NCBI GenBank assembly: GCA_002308515.1
Contig: DBVN01000104.1
Coordinates: 6,171-14,510, forward strand
From: Verrucomicrobia bacterium UBA1263
Lineage (GTDB): Bacteria > Verrucomicrobiota > Verrucomicrobiia > Limisphaerales > UBA1412
Direction: 5' to 3'
DNA: 8,340 nt
Shown here: positions 1 to 6,479 of the stretch, piece by piece
Numbering within the stretch: position 1 is the first letter of the stretch
Layout: every line of letters begins with the position of its first letter
The notes under the pieces: model-generated
Seen by the model: only the letters and a program-made list of their open reading frames with translations
Databases searched by the model: none
Told to the model about the DNA's origin: nothing
Position numbers and translations under genes: made by a program

Positions 1-1563
1 GCCGTTCTGCTGGGTGTTTCTTCCTGCACCTCTCAGCAAGAGTCGAAAACGAAGCCGGGGCATCATCCCCAGAGTATGCAGCTGAAGCCAAAGACGACTA
101 TTCCAGCCGGGCCGAGAACAGCGGATATTCAGATACCCAAGCGTGAATTCCGCGGAGCATGGATCCAGACAGTATTCCAGGAGGAGTATGCCAAAATGAC
201 TCCGGTGGAAATGCAAAGAGACTTCATCCGCAAGCTGGACTTTCTGAAGAAATGCGGCATCAACGCGATCATTTTCCAGGTGCGCCCGGAGGCCGACGCG
301 TGGTATGCCTCCAAGTATGAACCCTGGAGCCGTTTTTTGACGGGTAAGCAGGGCAAGGCACCTTCGCCGATGTGGGATCCCCTGGACTTCATGATCCGGG
401 AATGCCACAAGCGGAACATGGAGCTGCACGCGTGGCTGAATCCCTATCGGGCCAGCGCTTCAAATGGAGAGTCCATCTTTGCCTCCAATCATCTCTACAG
501 GAAGGAACCGTGGCGCTTTATCAAGTACGGGGATCTGATCGTGTTCGATCCGGGCATTCCCGACAACCGCAAGTTCATCTGCAAGGTGATCAAGGATATC
601 GTCTCACGGTATGATGTGGACGCGATCCACTTTGACGATTATTTCTATCCGTATCCGGTAAAGGGTACACCGTTCCCCGATGATGCCAGTTTTCGGAAGT
701 ACGGTTTGAAGGCTGGCTGGAAGGAGAACCAGCGGAACGACTGGCGCAGGGACAATGTGGACCGCCTGATCTATGAGATCAAGCAGACGCTGCTCGACAC
801 AAAACCGTGGGTGCGCTTCGGGATCAGTCCCTTTGGCATCTACCGCAACAAGGCCAGTACACCGGACGGCTCCGGCAGCGATACGAACGGTCTCCAGAAT
901 TATGACGATCTGTACGCCGATGTGATCAAGTGGGTCAGATCCGGCTGGATAGACTATTGTATGCCGCAGGTTTACTGGGAGATCGGACATAAGCTGGCGG
1001 ATTACACCACGCTGGTACACTGGTGGGATCGGAACGCTTATGACCGCCATCTCTATATCGGTCAGAACGTGAAGCGCACCATGGATATGAAAGAGCTTCA
1101 GGAAAAGATGGAAATGACCCGCGGTCTGAAGCACATTTCCGGGAATTGTTTCTGGCCCGCGAATGAGATCCTGCGCAATACGGGCGGCATTGCCGATCAG
1201 CTGCGCACGAATTACCACCGCTATCCGTCACTGATCCCGGCTTACACCAGAATGAATCAGGAACCCCCGGCAGAAATCCGGAATTTAACGCTTAAGAAAA
1301 CCCAGGTGGGATACGTCCTGGAATGGTCGGCGGCCATGAATCAGCACAATCCGAATGACGCGGAGTATTTTGTGATCTACCGTGTGCCGGAGGGCGCGCC
1401 CCTGGATATTACCGATCCGAGGAATATCGTGGGAACGACCCGCGATACCTCTTTCGAGATCATTTACCGGAACGGGACCCGGAGTTATATGTATGGCGTG
1501 ACGGCGGTGAACCGCTATCACAATGAAAGCCTGATCAAACAGTGGCGAAAAGTCAGAATCTAG
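1..1563 (+). CDS. GHL10-family (YngK-like) glycoside-hydrolase-like lipoprotein, 5'-truncated
   Basis: The reading frame is open from base 1, so the true start lies upstream. The first codons read AVLLGVSSC, the end of a signal peptide with a VSSC lipobox, which predicts lipid attachment at the cysteine (codon 9) and an envelope location. An internal ATG at 76 is in frame but would drop the lipobox. Counting from that ATG, residues 26-385 match the GHL10/DUF187 TIM-barrel family: RGAWIQTVF (26-34), FQVRPEADAWY (67-77), HAWLNPYR (118-125), DAIHFDDYFYPYP (182-194), RFGISPFGIYRN (247-258) and WIDYCMPQVYWEIG (291-304). The acidic residues in HFDDY are likely active-site residues. Residues about 398-485 look like a fibronectin type III domain. 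Family members are thought to act on polysaccharide or peptidoglycan-derived glycans; the substrate here is unknown. Family call is firm, substrate is not. Confidence 0.88.
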   Translation, partial: AVLLGVSSCTSQQESKTKPGHHPQSMQLKPKTTIPAGPRTADIQIPKREFRGAWIQTVFQEEYAKMTPVEMQRDFIRKLDFLKKCGINAIIFQVRPEADAWYASKYEPWSRFLTGKQGKAPSPMWDPLDFMIRECHKRNMELHAWLNPYRASASNGESIFASNHLYRKEPWRFIKYGDLIVFDPGIPDNRKFICKVIKDIVSRYDVDAIHFDDYFYPYPVKGTPFPDDASFRKYGLKAGWKENQRNDWRRDNVDRLIYEIKQTLLDTKPWVRFGISPFGIYRNKASTPDGSGSDTNGLQNYDDLYADVIKWVRSGWIDYCMPQVYWEIGHKLADYTTLVHWWDRNAYDRHLYIGQNVKRTMDMKELQEKMEMTRGLKHISGNCFWPANEILRNTGGIADQLRTNYHRYPSLIPAYTRMNQEPPAEIRNLTLKKTQVGYVLEWSAAMNQHNPNDAEYFVIYRVPEGAPLDITDPRNIVGTTRDTSFEIIYRNGTRSYMYGVTAVNRYHNESLIKQWRKVRI

Positions 1564-1640
1564 TGTTTCGAGTGGTTTTTTGGAATTAAAAGAACCACAG
1601 ATAAACACGGATACACACAGATAACTTATTTAATAATAAG
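1564..1640 (+). repeat. Post-stop repeat, copy 1 (hairpin plus three 10-base units)
   Basis: The copy starts at the first base after the TAG stop of the GHL10 gene. Bases 1573-1597 can fold into a 9-bp stem (TGGTTTTTT with AAAAGAACCA, one G.U pair and a 7-base loop). Three 10-base units follow at 1596-1625: CACAGATAAA, CACGGATACA and CACAGATAAC. They run into a second small hairpin, CTTATT-TAAT-AATAAG (1625-1640). The first 40 bases match copy 2 at 35 of 40 positions, with 21 identical bases at 1577-1597. The 10-base units match copy 3. All of this is read directly from the sequence; the function is unknown. Confidence 0.8.
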
Positions 1641-1708
1641 ATATTATATCAACATGAAACAAATTTGATGTCGTGTGCAAATGGTGTCTCATTGCACCCA
1701 CCAGACAG

Positions 1709-1731
1709 TGACGATTCGTCATGTGATGAAT
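1709..1731. promoter_or_regulatory. Overlapping dyad symmetries upstream of the orphan gene
   Basis: TGACGA-T-TCGTCA (1709-1721) is a perfect 6-bp dyad about one base. It overlaps a second inverted repeat, ATTCGTCA-TG-TGATGAAT (1714-1731), which has one G.U pair. The two folds share bases and cannot form together. They lie 50-72 bases before the ATG at 1781. They could be an operator or a leader RNA structure, but chance is possible for dyads this short. The rest of 1641-1780 shows no convincing sigma-70 promoter. Confidence 0.3.
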
Positions 1732-1780
1732 TTGTGCCAAGGCAGAAAGAGTAAAAAGTGCACTTCAGCGTAGGTAAAAT

Positions 1781-2389
1781 ATGAATACTGGAAAAATAAT
1801 ATTAACAATGAGCATGATCGGGCTGACAACTGTATCCGTTTTGGTTGCTCAAAACCTGGAACATCGAGCGACACAAAAGGATGAAAAGCTAATTCTGGAA
1901 AGAGACCAGGATTTGCGAGCAAAGGGAAAGATGCTTTTTGAAAAAGGGTCACTCAGAGTTTCTGCTAATTCCAGTGAAAGTAATCACTTGTATCAGATTT
2001 TCATGGGTGATTCTTATTTTCCTTATTTTGAGGCTGATGTTCTTAATGCCGACGAGACAGAGCAGATTAAAATTTTAGATATTAAAGTAAACATTGATAC
2101 ATCCGTTTCTCTTGTCAAAAAAAATACAAAAGAGGTTTCTTATGCCCTCACATTTTTCTCGGAGGATGAGGATCAAAAAATATTCATACTTTTTGACTTA
2201 AACATGGATGGACAATGGGATGTGAGAGTCAATCCCACGAGAAGCGAAAACAGATCGCTTATCTATCTGGATGGAGAATGGCTTTCTGTCGATAAAAAAG
2301 AAAACCTCCTTTCTGATCTTCCGTTAGCATGGAAAAATGATACACGCTACGAATTCCGCAATGGAAAGTGGTCAGAGGTCAAAAACTAA
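1781..2389 (+). CDS. Orphan exported or membrane-anchored protein with a calcium-loop-like motif
   Basis: I do not recognise the family. The 202-residue product begins with K5 and a hydrophobic stretch (about 6-23, ending VAQ), either a signal peptide or an N-terminal anchor. A charged, probably helical segment follows (about 28-56). The C-terminal half is beta-rich and carries D139-x-N-x-D143-G-x-x-D147, spaced like a calcium-binding loop of EF-hand or dockerin type. Two similar motifs follow: YLDGEWLSV (162-170) and FRNGKWSEV (192-200). The ATG at 1781 is supported by TAGGT five bases upstream and by the hydrophobic N-terminus. The gene is clearly more AT-rich than its neighbours (bases 1981-2040 contain only 19 G+C of 60) and sits between two copies of the same repeat, which suggests acquisition or duplication. 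The calcium role is inference. Confidence 0.7.
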   Translation: MNTGKIILTMSMIGLTTVSVLVAQNLEHRATQKDEKLILERDQDLRAKGKMLFEKGSLRVSANSSESNHLYQIFMGDSYFPYFEADVLNADETEQIKILDIKVNIDTSVSLVKKNTKEVSYALTFFSEDEDQKIFILFDLNMDGQWDVRVNPTRSENRSLIYLDGEWLSVDKKENLLSDLPLAWKNDTRYEFRNGKWSEVKN

Positions 2390-2468
2390 TGTTCCGAATG
2401 GCTTTTTGGAATTAAAAGAACCATGGATAGAGTCGAACGCCGGTCTTGCACAGACAGGTACGGATATA
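2390..2468 (+). repeat. Post-stop repeat, copy 2 (interrupted)
   Basis: This copy begins at the first base after the TAA of the orphan gene. Bases 2390-2429 match copy 1 (1564-1603) at 35 of 40 positions, with 21 identical bases at 2403-2423. The same stem-loop is possible at 2399-2423 with one mismatch. The 10-base units do not follow directly. Instead, 2449-2468 (CACAGACAGG, TACGGATATA) match the first two units of copy 3 (8140-8159) at 18 of 20 positions. About 25 unrelated bases (2424-2448) separate the two parts, so the copy appears interrupted or degraded. Confidence 0.7.
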
Positions 2469-2470
2469 TG

Positions 2471-2501
2471 AAAAAAGCCGCGCGAACAGCACGGCTCTTT
2501 T
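2471..2501 (-). terminator. Intrinsic terminator of the pyrH operon
   Basis: Read on the minus strand, an 8-bp stem (AGCCGTGC with GCGCGGCT, one G.U pair, 5-base loop TGTTC) is followed by six T residues and preceded by AAAAG. On the plus strand the arms are 2476-2483 and 2489-2496. It begins about 27 bases beyond the pyrH stop codon. The plus-strand side ends in CTCTTTT, so it may also stop rightward transcription from the orphan gene, less strongly. Confidence 0.8.
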
Positions 2502-2527
2502 GATGTTTAAGAACAACTCAAATCGCT

Positions 2528-3256
2528 TTAACCTTTGACGGAAGGTTCGCTGGAGACAACAGTCCCGACCTGGGTGTCACCGTTGAGGACGCGGGTCAGG
2601 TTGCCCGGAACGAACGCGTCAAAGACGATGATGGGGATCTTGTTTTCGGAGCAAAGGGAGAAAGCGGAAGCGTCCATCACGCCCAGATGCAGTTTGATCG
2701 CGTCTTCATAAGAAAGAAGCGAGAAGCGCTGCGCGTCCGGGTTTTTCTTGGGATCGGAGTCGTAAACGCCGTTGACTTTAGTCGCTTTCAGCAGCGCGTC
2801 CACACTCAGCTCGCTGGCACGGAGAGCGGCCGCGGTGTCGGTGGAAAAGAAGGGATTGCCGGTCCCGCCGCCAAAGATGACGATGCGTCCTTTTTCCAGA
2901 TGGCGGACGGCTTTGCGGAGAATAAAGGGTTCGGCCACACGGTTCATTTCGATGCCGGTCTGGACACGAGTGGGAACACCGGATTTCTCAAGTGTGTTTT
3001 GGAGCGCCAGGGCGTTGATGACGGTGGCCAGCATACCCATATAGTCGCCGCTGGTGCGGTCAATGCCCTGCTGGCTGCCGGAGAGTCCGCGGAAGATATT
3101 GCCGCCGCCCACGACGACAGCTACCTGGACTCCCAGTTTGTGGGCCGCGAGGATCTCGTCCGCGGCGTTTTGGATGGCTTCGGTGGATATCCCGGAGCCG
3201 GCTGCGCCGCCCAGAGCCTCACCACTGAGTTTCAGCAAAATTCGTTTATATTTCAT
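2528..3256 (-). CDS. pyrH: UMP kinase
   Basis: This is a cytoplasmic amino-acid-kinase-fold enzyme that phosphorylates UMP to UDP with ATP, the committed step towards UTP and CTP. The 242-residue length is normal. Diagnostic features: N-terminal KRILLKLSGEAL (4-15, phosphate-binding lysines), VVVGGGNIFRG (47-57), the DYMGMLATVINALALQ segment (71-86), VQTGIEMNRVAEPF (98-111), GGGTGNPFFSTDTAAALRA (129-147, nucleotide binding) and VDALLKATKVNGVYDSDP (152-169). Start at 3256 gives the standard N-terminus, although no clear Shine-Dalgarno sequence precedes it. It lies 52 bp downstream of the HesB-type gene on the same strand and is followed at once by a terminator. In many bacteria pyrH sits with rpsB, tsf and frr; none of these is here. 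Bacterial UMP kinases are usually allosterically controlled by GTP and UTP. Confidence 0.97.
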   Translation of the reverse strand: MKYKRILLKLSGEALGGAAGSGISTEAIQNAADEILAAHKLGVQVAVVVGGGNIFRGLSGSQQGIDRTSGDYMGMLATVINALALQNTLEKSGVPTRVQTGIEMNRVAEPFILRKAVRHLEKGRIVIFGGGTGNPFFSTDTAAALRASELSVDALLKATKVNGVYDSDPKKNPDAQRFSLLSYEDAIKLHLGVMDASAFSLCSENKIPIIVFDAFVPGNLTRVLNGDTQVGTVVSSEPSVKG

Positions 3257-3308
3257 ACGATAAAATCAGTTTTATGTTTCTCAGTGTTTTGTTCTATTCA
3301 GATATGTT

Positions 3309-3701
3309 TTACGCGCTAAAGCTTTCTCCGCAGGCACACGTGGTCGTGGCGTGGGGATTGTGGACTTTGAACCCGGCGCCCTGAAGCGCGTCCACGTAGT
3401 CCAGTTCCGAGCCGGAGACGTAGAGGACGCTCTTGGGGTCAATGACGACTTTGGTGTCTTTGCTGATGACCAGGATATCGCGGGCGGCGGGTTCGTCCTG
3501 CAGGTCTATTTTGTACTGCAAGCCGGAGCATCCGCCGCCAATGACGGCGATCCGCAAAACACCATCCGGCCGGCCTTGCCGTTTGAGCAGTGAATGGACT
3601 TTGTCCGCCGCGTCTTGTGTGACACGGATGACACGCTCATCACCGATGCGGTAGTTCAAAACCGGCTGTTCCGAGGCGGGATTTGTTGTCAATGTGGTCA
3701 T
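3309..3701 (-). CDS. HesB/IscA/ErpA-type iron-sulfur cluster assembly protein
   Basis: This 130-residue A-type carrier protein would hold or deliver Fe-S clusters (or iron) to apo-enzymes in the cytoplasm. The family signature is complete: IRVTQDAADKVHSLL (25-39), GGGCSGLQYKIDL (55-67) and the C-terminal TCACGESF (121-128). This gives the three expected cysteines, C58, C122 and C124. The usual CGCGESF reads CACGESF here. About 20 extra N-terminal residues precede the core. I chose ATG at 3701 over an in-frame TTG at 3707 because GGGA lies at a suitable distance from the ATG. The start follows the ACT gene's TGA by two bases, so translational coupling is likely. Which member (IscA, ErpA, SufA) it is cannot be decided from sequence; no iscS, iscU or suf gene is nearby. 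Confidence 0.93.
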   Translation of the reverse strand: MTTLTTNPASEQPVLNYRIGDERVIRVTQDAADKVHSLLKRQGRPDGVLRIAVIGGGCSGLQYKIDLQDEPAARDILVISKDTKVVIDPKSVLYVSGSELDYVDALQGAGFKVHNPHATTTCACGESFSA

Positions 3702-3703
3702 TA

Positions 3704-4135
3704 TCAATTCCCGAAAAGTTCGTTTGAACCTAATACGCAGATATGGGCTTTATTCAGAATATCAATGGCGTGATCGGGATCGTTCAGACGGAAGATCTGG
3801 ACGCTCTGTTTGCCCGTAGCCAGTGAGAATCCGTACATATAGTCCACATTGATCTGGTTGGAATTCAATGTGTTCAGAATGCTCAGCAGTCCGCCGGGCT
3901 CATTCGGAATGGAGATGGCCAGCACGTCGCTGACTTTCACCACCAGGGCGTTGGATTCCAGCGCCTTCTTGGCTGATTCCCAGTCCTTGATGATCAGGCG
4001 CAGGATACCGAAGTCCGCGGTATCGGCCAGAGTCAGGGTGGAGATATTGATCCGGGCTTTCTGGAGTATCTCACAAATATGAACCAGGGCTCCGGGCTGG
4101 TTCGGGATCATGATGGAAAGTTGTTTCAGTTTCAT
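3704..4135 (-). CDS. Tandem ACT-domain protein
   Basis: The 143-residue protein is made of two ACT domains. The first spans about residues 1-70 (LKQLSIMIPNQPGALVHICEIL at its start, a typical ligand-site loop with N12, P14 and G15). The second spans about 72-140 (LAISIPNEPGGLLSILNTL). No catalytic domain is attached, so the protein is probably a small-molecule-binding regulatory subunit. ACT domains commonly bind amino acids. Such stand-alone double-ACT proteins are frequently encoded next to phenylacetate-CoA ligase genes in anaerobes, as here, where paaK ends 29 bases upstream. A role in sensing an aromatic or branched-chain amino acid and modulating PaaK is inference from context. No Shine-Dalgarno sequence is evident before the ATG. 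Confidence 0.9.
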   Translation of the reverse strand: MKLKQLSIMIPNQPGALVHICEILQKARINISTLTLADTADFGILRLIIKDWESAKKALESNALVVKVSDVLAISIPNEPGGLLSILNTLNSNQINVDYMYGFSLATGKQSVQIFRLNDPDHAIDILNKAHICVLGSNELFGN

Positions 4136-4164
4136 ATCAAATTACCGGTTAATGGTTTGTATTA

Positions 4165-5493
4165 CTAATTAATCTTGTGGGGATCACGCAGATCGCAGAC
4201 CCGTTTGATCTTGCCTTCGCTGCGCTGCAGAGTATCGGGCTGTACCAGTTTAATGATGGCACGGATGCCGATGATCTGTTCGACGCTGCGGCAGATGCGT
4301 TTTTCCAGAGCGGTGACTTCGCTGACGGTATCGCCGATGAGTTTGTCGTTGATCTCGACCTGAACTTCCAGTGTGTCGAGATTGTGCTCTCTGCGCAGGA
4401 TGATCTGATAGTGCGGCAGAGTGCCTTCAATGGAAAGCAGAGCGGTCTCGATCTGTGTCGGGAAGACGTTGACGCCGCGGATGATGAACATATCGTCACT
4501 GCGGGTGCTGATGCGTTTGATACGGCGCAGGGTGCGTCCGCAGGCACAGCGTTCCGTGGTCAGAGAGGTGAGGTCGCGTGTGCGGTAGCGGATCATCGGC
4601 ATGGCGGCTTTGCTCAGAGTGGTCAAAACCAGCTCGCCTTGTTCGCCTTCCGGCAGGACTTCACCGGTATCCGGGTCAATGATCTCCGGGTAGAAATAGT
4701 CTTCAAAGATATGCGGTCCGGCCTGGTGGATACATTCCATCGCCACGCCCGGTCCGATGATCTCGGACAAACCGTAAATGTCGATCGCCTTGATATTGGT
4801 ATTGGCTTCGATGTACTTGCGCATTTCCTGTGTCCAGGGTTCCGCGCCAAAGATGCCGTATTTCAGAGAGAGGCTCTTCATGTCGATGCCCATGGACTGA
4901 GCCTGGTCTATCAGATGGATGAAGTAGCTGGGAGTACAGCAGATAGTGGTCACGCCGAAGTCTTTCATCAGCATGATCTGGCGGTGAGTATTGCCGCCGG
5001 AGGCCGGGACAACGGTGGCTCCCAGGGCTTCCGCGCCGTAGTGAGCGCCCAGACCGCCCGTGAACAGGCCGTATCCATAGGAGACCTGGACGATGTCGTT
5101 GGAGGTCATTCCCACGGATTTCATACCGCGGACGATGACTTCTTCCCAGACCCGGAGGTCTTCTCTGGTATAACCCACAACAATGGGCTTGCCGGTGGTT
5201 CCGCTGGAGGCGTGAACGCGCACGACTTCATTCATCGGGCTGGCAAACAAACCAAACGGATAGGTGTCGCGCAGGTCTTTTTTGATAGAAAAAGGCAGTT
5301 TCGCGATGTCTTCCAGTTTCTGTATATCGTTGGGAGTGAGGTTTCTTTCTTCCATTCTCGCACGGAAGAAGGGAACCCGTTCGTAAGCCCGGAGCACGGT
5401 TTGCTGCAGGCGGGTCAACTGAAGCTCTCTCAGTTTTTCCACAGGAAGGAAATCAGGAGCGTTGACGGGATCGAAAACAATTTTGTTTGCCAT
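4165..5493 (-). CDS. paaK: Phenylacetate--CoA ligase
   Basis: This adenylate-forming enzyme activates phenylacetate (or a related aryl acid) with ATP and CoA to give the aryl-CoA, AMP and PPi in the cytoplasm. The 442-residue length fits the family. Visible motifs: HASSGTTGKPIVVGYT (94-109, phosphate loop), YGLSEIIGPGV (240-250), GELVLTTL (286-293), YRTRDLT (303-309), RISTRSDDMFIIRGVNVFP (327-345, hinge to the C-terminal lid) and EGKIKRV (426-432) with the likely catalytic lysine. CACGR (316-320) is a usual PaaK feature. In anaerobes such enzymes often accompany indolepyruvate ferredoxin oxidoreductase and serve aromatic 2-oxoacid metabolism. No ior genes lie in this window, so the true substrate is uncertain. 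It is the first gene of a leftward block with the ACT, HesB and pyrH genes. Confidence 0.95.
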   Translation of the reverse strand: MANKIVFDPVNAPDFLPVEKLRELQLTRLQQTVLRAYERVPFFRARMEERNLTPNDIQKLEDIAKLPFSIKKDLRDTYPFGLFASPMNEVVRVHASSGTTGKPIVVGYTREDLRVWEEVIVRGMKSVGMTSNDIVQVSYGYGLFTGGLGAHYGAEALGATVVPASGGNTHRQIMLMKDFGVTTICCTPSYFIHLIDQAQSMGIDMKSLSLKYGIFGAEPWTQEMRKYIEANTNIKAIDIYGLSEIIGPGVAMECIHQAGPHIFEDYFYPEIIDPDTGEVLPEGEQGELVLTTLSKAAMPMIRYRTRDLTSLTTERCACGRTLRRIKRISTRSDDMFIIRGVNVFPTQIETALLSIEGTLPHYQIILRREHNLDTLEVQVEINDKLIGDTVSEVTALEKRICRSVEQIIGIRAIIKLVQPDTLQRSEGKIKRVCDLRDPHKIN

Positions 5494-5509
5494 AAAAATT
5501 CAAAATGCG

Positions 5510-5527
5510 GCGCACGTCAGTGTGCGC
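5510..5527. promoter_or_regulatory. Inverted repeat just upstream of paaK
   Basis: GCGCAC-GTCAGT-GTGCGC is a perfect 6-bp GC-rich inverted repeat with a 6-base spacer, ending 16 bases before the paaK start codon. It stands out in an otherwise AT-rich leader. It could be a repressor operator, or a leader hairpin that affects paaK translation. No T-run follows, so it is not a terminator. Which role applies cannot be told from one copy. Confidence 0.35.
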
Positions 5528-5654
5528 TTCACACCACTTTTATCATTCTTTGAGGGAAGTGTCGATATAAAATTGAAAACTTTAAAAGTAGTAAAATTAT
5601 TGAAATCAATTTCTTATCTCGTTTTTTGCGGGGTGGAAAGTCCCGGATATACGG

Positions 5655-5682
5655 TTGACTATTTCCCCAGATAGTTCATACT
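5655..5682 (+). promoter_or_regulatory. Candidate sigma-70 promoter for the lyxose isomerase gene
   Basis: TTGACT (5655-5660) matches the -35 consensus at five of six positions. CATACT (5677-5682) matches the -10 consensus at four of six, with a 16-base spacer. This places transcription start near 5690, about 40 bases before the ATG at 5729. The AT-rich stretch 5570-5630 in the same divergent region probably holds the paaK promoter on the other strand, but I could not pick one convincing pair there. Confidence 0.35.
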
Positions 5683-5728
5683 GTGCGCGAAAGAATGAGT
5701 CCGCGGACGGACCTTCCTGAGAAATACG

Positions 5729-6415
5729 ATGAAACGCTCTGAAATCAATCAATATATCCGTGAGGCGGAATCCTTTTTCGCCCGGAATCATTTTGTTTTA
5801 CCACCTTTTGCCAACTGGAGCCTGAAGGATTTTCAGTCCCGCAGTCGGGAAGAGATCGCCGAGATCCTGGACTGTGAGCTGGGGTGGGATGTGACCGATT
5901 ACGGCGCGGGCAAATATCTGGAAAAGGGACTGTTCCTTTTCACGATCCGCAACGGCAAGCTGGGCAGTCAGTTGTACACAAAGCCCTACGCGGAGAAAAT
6001 CATGATCTCCAAAGAAAACCAGGTGACGCCGCTGCATTATCATCACTCTAAGACAGAGGATATTATCAACCGCGGAGGAGGCCGTCTGGTGTTCGAGCTG
6101 TATAACAGCGACCCCAATGACGGACTGCTCCAGACTCCTGTAACGGTTTGGAGCGACGGGGTGAAGATGACGGTGCCGGCGGGCAAGCCGTTTTCTCTGC
6201 CGTCGGGAGCCAGTTTGACACTGCCGGTGGGTGTGTATCACTCCTTCTACGGTGAAAAGGGTTCCGGTCAGGTGATGATCGGCGAGGTTTCCGCCGTGAA
6301 TGACGATCATACGGATAATGTCTTCTACGAGAAGCTGCCGCGGTATCCGGAAATCCAAGAGGATGAAGAACCTTATCGCCTTTTGGTGACGGATTACGCC
6401 AAGTTCCTCCAGTAA
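5729..6415 (+). CDS. D-lyxose ketol-isomerase
   Basis: The 228-residue product matches the cupin-fold D-lyxose isomerase family (YdaE-like), which interconverts D-lyxose and D-xylulose and often also accepts D-mannose/D-fructose. Metal ligands are at the positions known for the family: H103, H105 and E110 in PLHYHHSKTEDIINRGGG, and H171 in LPVGVYHSF. Other family features include ELGWDVTDYG (50-59), YAEKIMISKENQ (87-98) and GEVSAVNDDHTDN downstream. The product is cytoplasmic and needs a divalent metal, usually Mn. It is the first rightward gene after the divergent region, with a possible sigma-70 promoter 50-70 bases upstream. No Shine-Dalgarno sequence is obvious. No xylulokinase or sugar transporter is in view, so the physiological substrate is unclear. 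Confidence 0.93.
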   Translation: MKRSEINQYIREAESFFARNHFVLPPFANWSLKDFQSRSREEIAEILDCELGWDVTDYGAGKYLEKGLFLFTIRNGKLGSQLYTKPYAEKIMISKENQVTPLHYHHSKTEDIINRGGGRLVFELYNSDPNDGLLQTPVTVWSDGVKMTVPAGKPFSLPSGASLTLPVGVYHSFYGEKGSGQVMIGEVSAVNDDHTDNVFYEKLPRYPEIQEDEEPYRLLVTDYAKFLQ

Positions 6416-6479
6416 CCCGGTTCGCGTCCGGCAAAAAAAGCCTTGCTGGTTGGAGCCGGATGCAAGAAAATAAAGCCGT

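Noticed and set aside
76..78. ATG at 76 as the start of the GHL10 gene
   Set aside because: The frame is open to base 1 and encodes a lipobox upstream of this ATG, so the real start lies outside the window.
1596..1625. Three short tandem units as a possible CRISPR fragment
   Set aside because: Units are 10 bases with no spacers between them, and no cas gene is present.
1564..2468. Repeat-bracketed gene as an integron cassette with attC sites
   Set aside because: The layout (gene followed by a hairpin repeat) is suggestive, but I cannot find the paired RYYYAAC and GTTRRRY core sites, and no integrase is present.
2687..3319. Open frame on the plus strand opposite pyrH
   Set aside because: Antisense to a fully conserved UMP kinase; the translation shows no domain and no start signal.
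3705..3707. TTG as start of the HesB-type gene
   Set aside because: ATG at 3701 has a better-placed GGGA element and follows the ACT stop by two bases; TTG would add only two residues.
4177..5553. Long open frame on the plus strand opposite paaK (about 458 codons)
   Set aside because: It mirrors paaK almost end to end, its translation resembles no known protein, and it comes from the codon bias of the real gene on the minus strand.
6424..6463. 9-bp stem (GCGTCCGGC/GCCGGATGC, one G.U) between the isomerase and dUTPase genes as a terminator
   Set aside because: The loop is 22 bases and no T-run follows on the plus strand; it may be a processing or mRNA-stability hairpin, but nothing supports a specific role.
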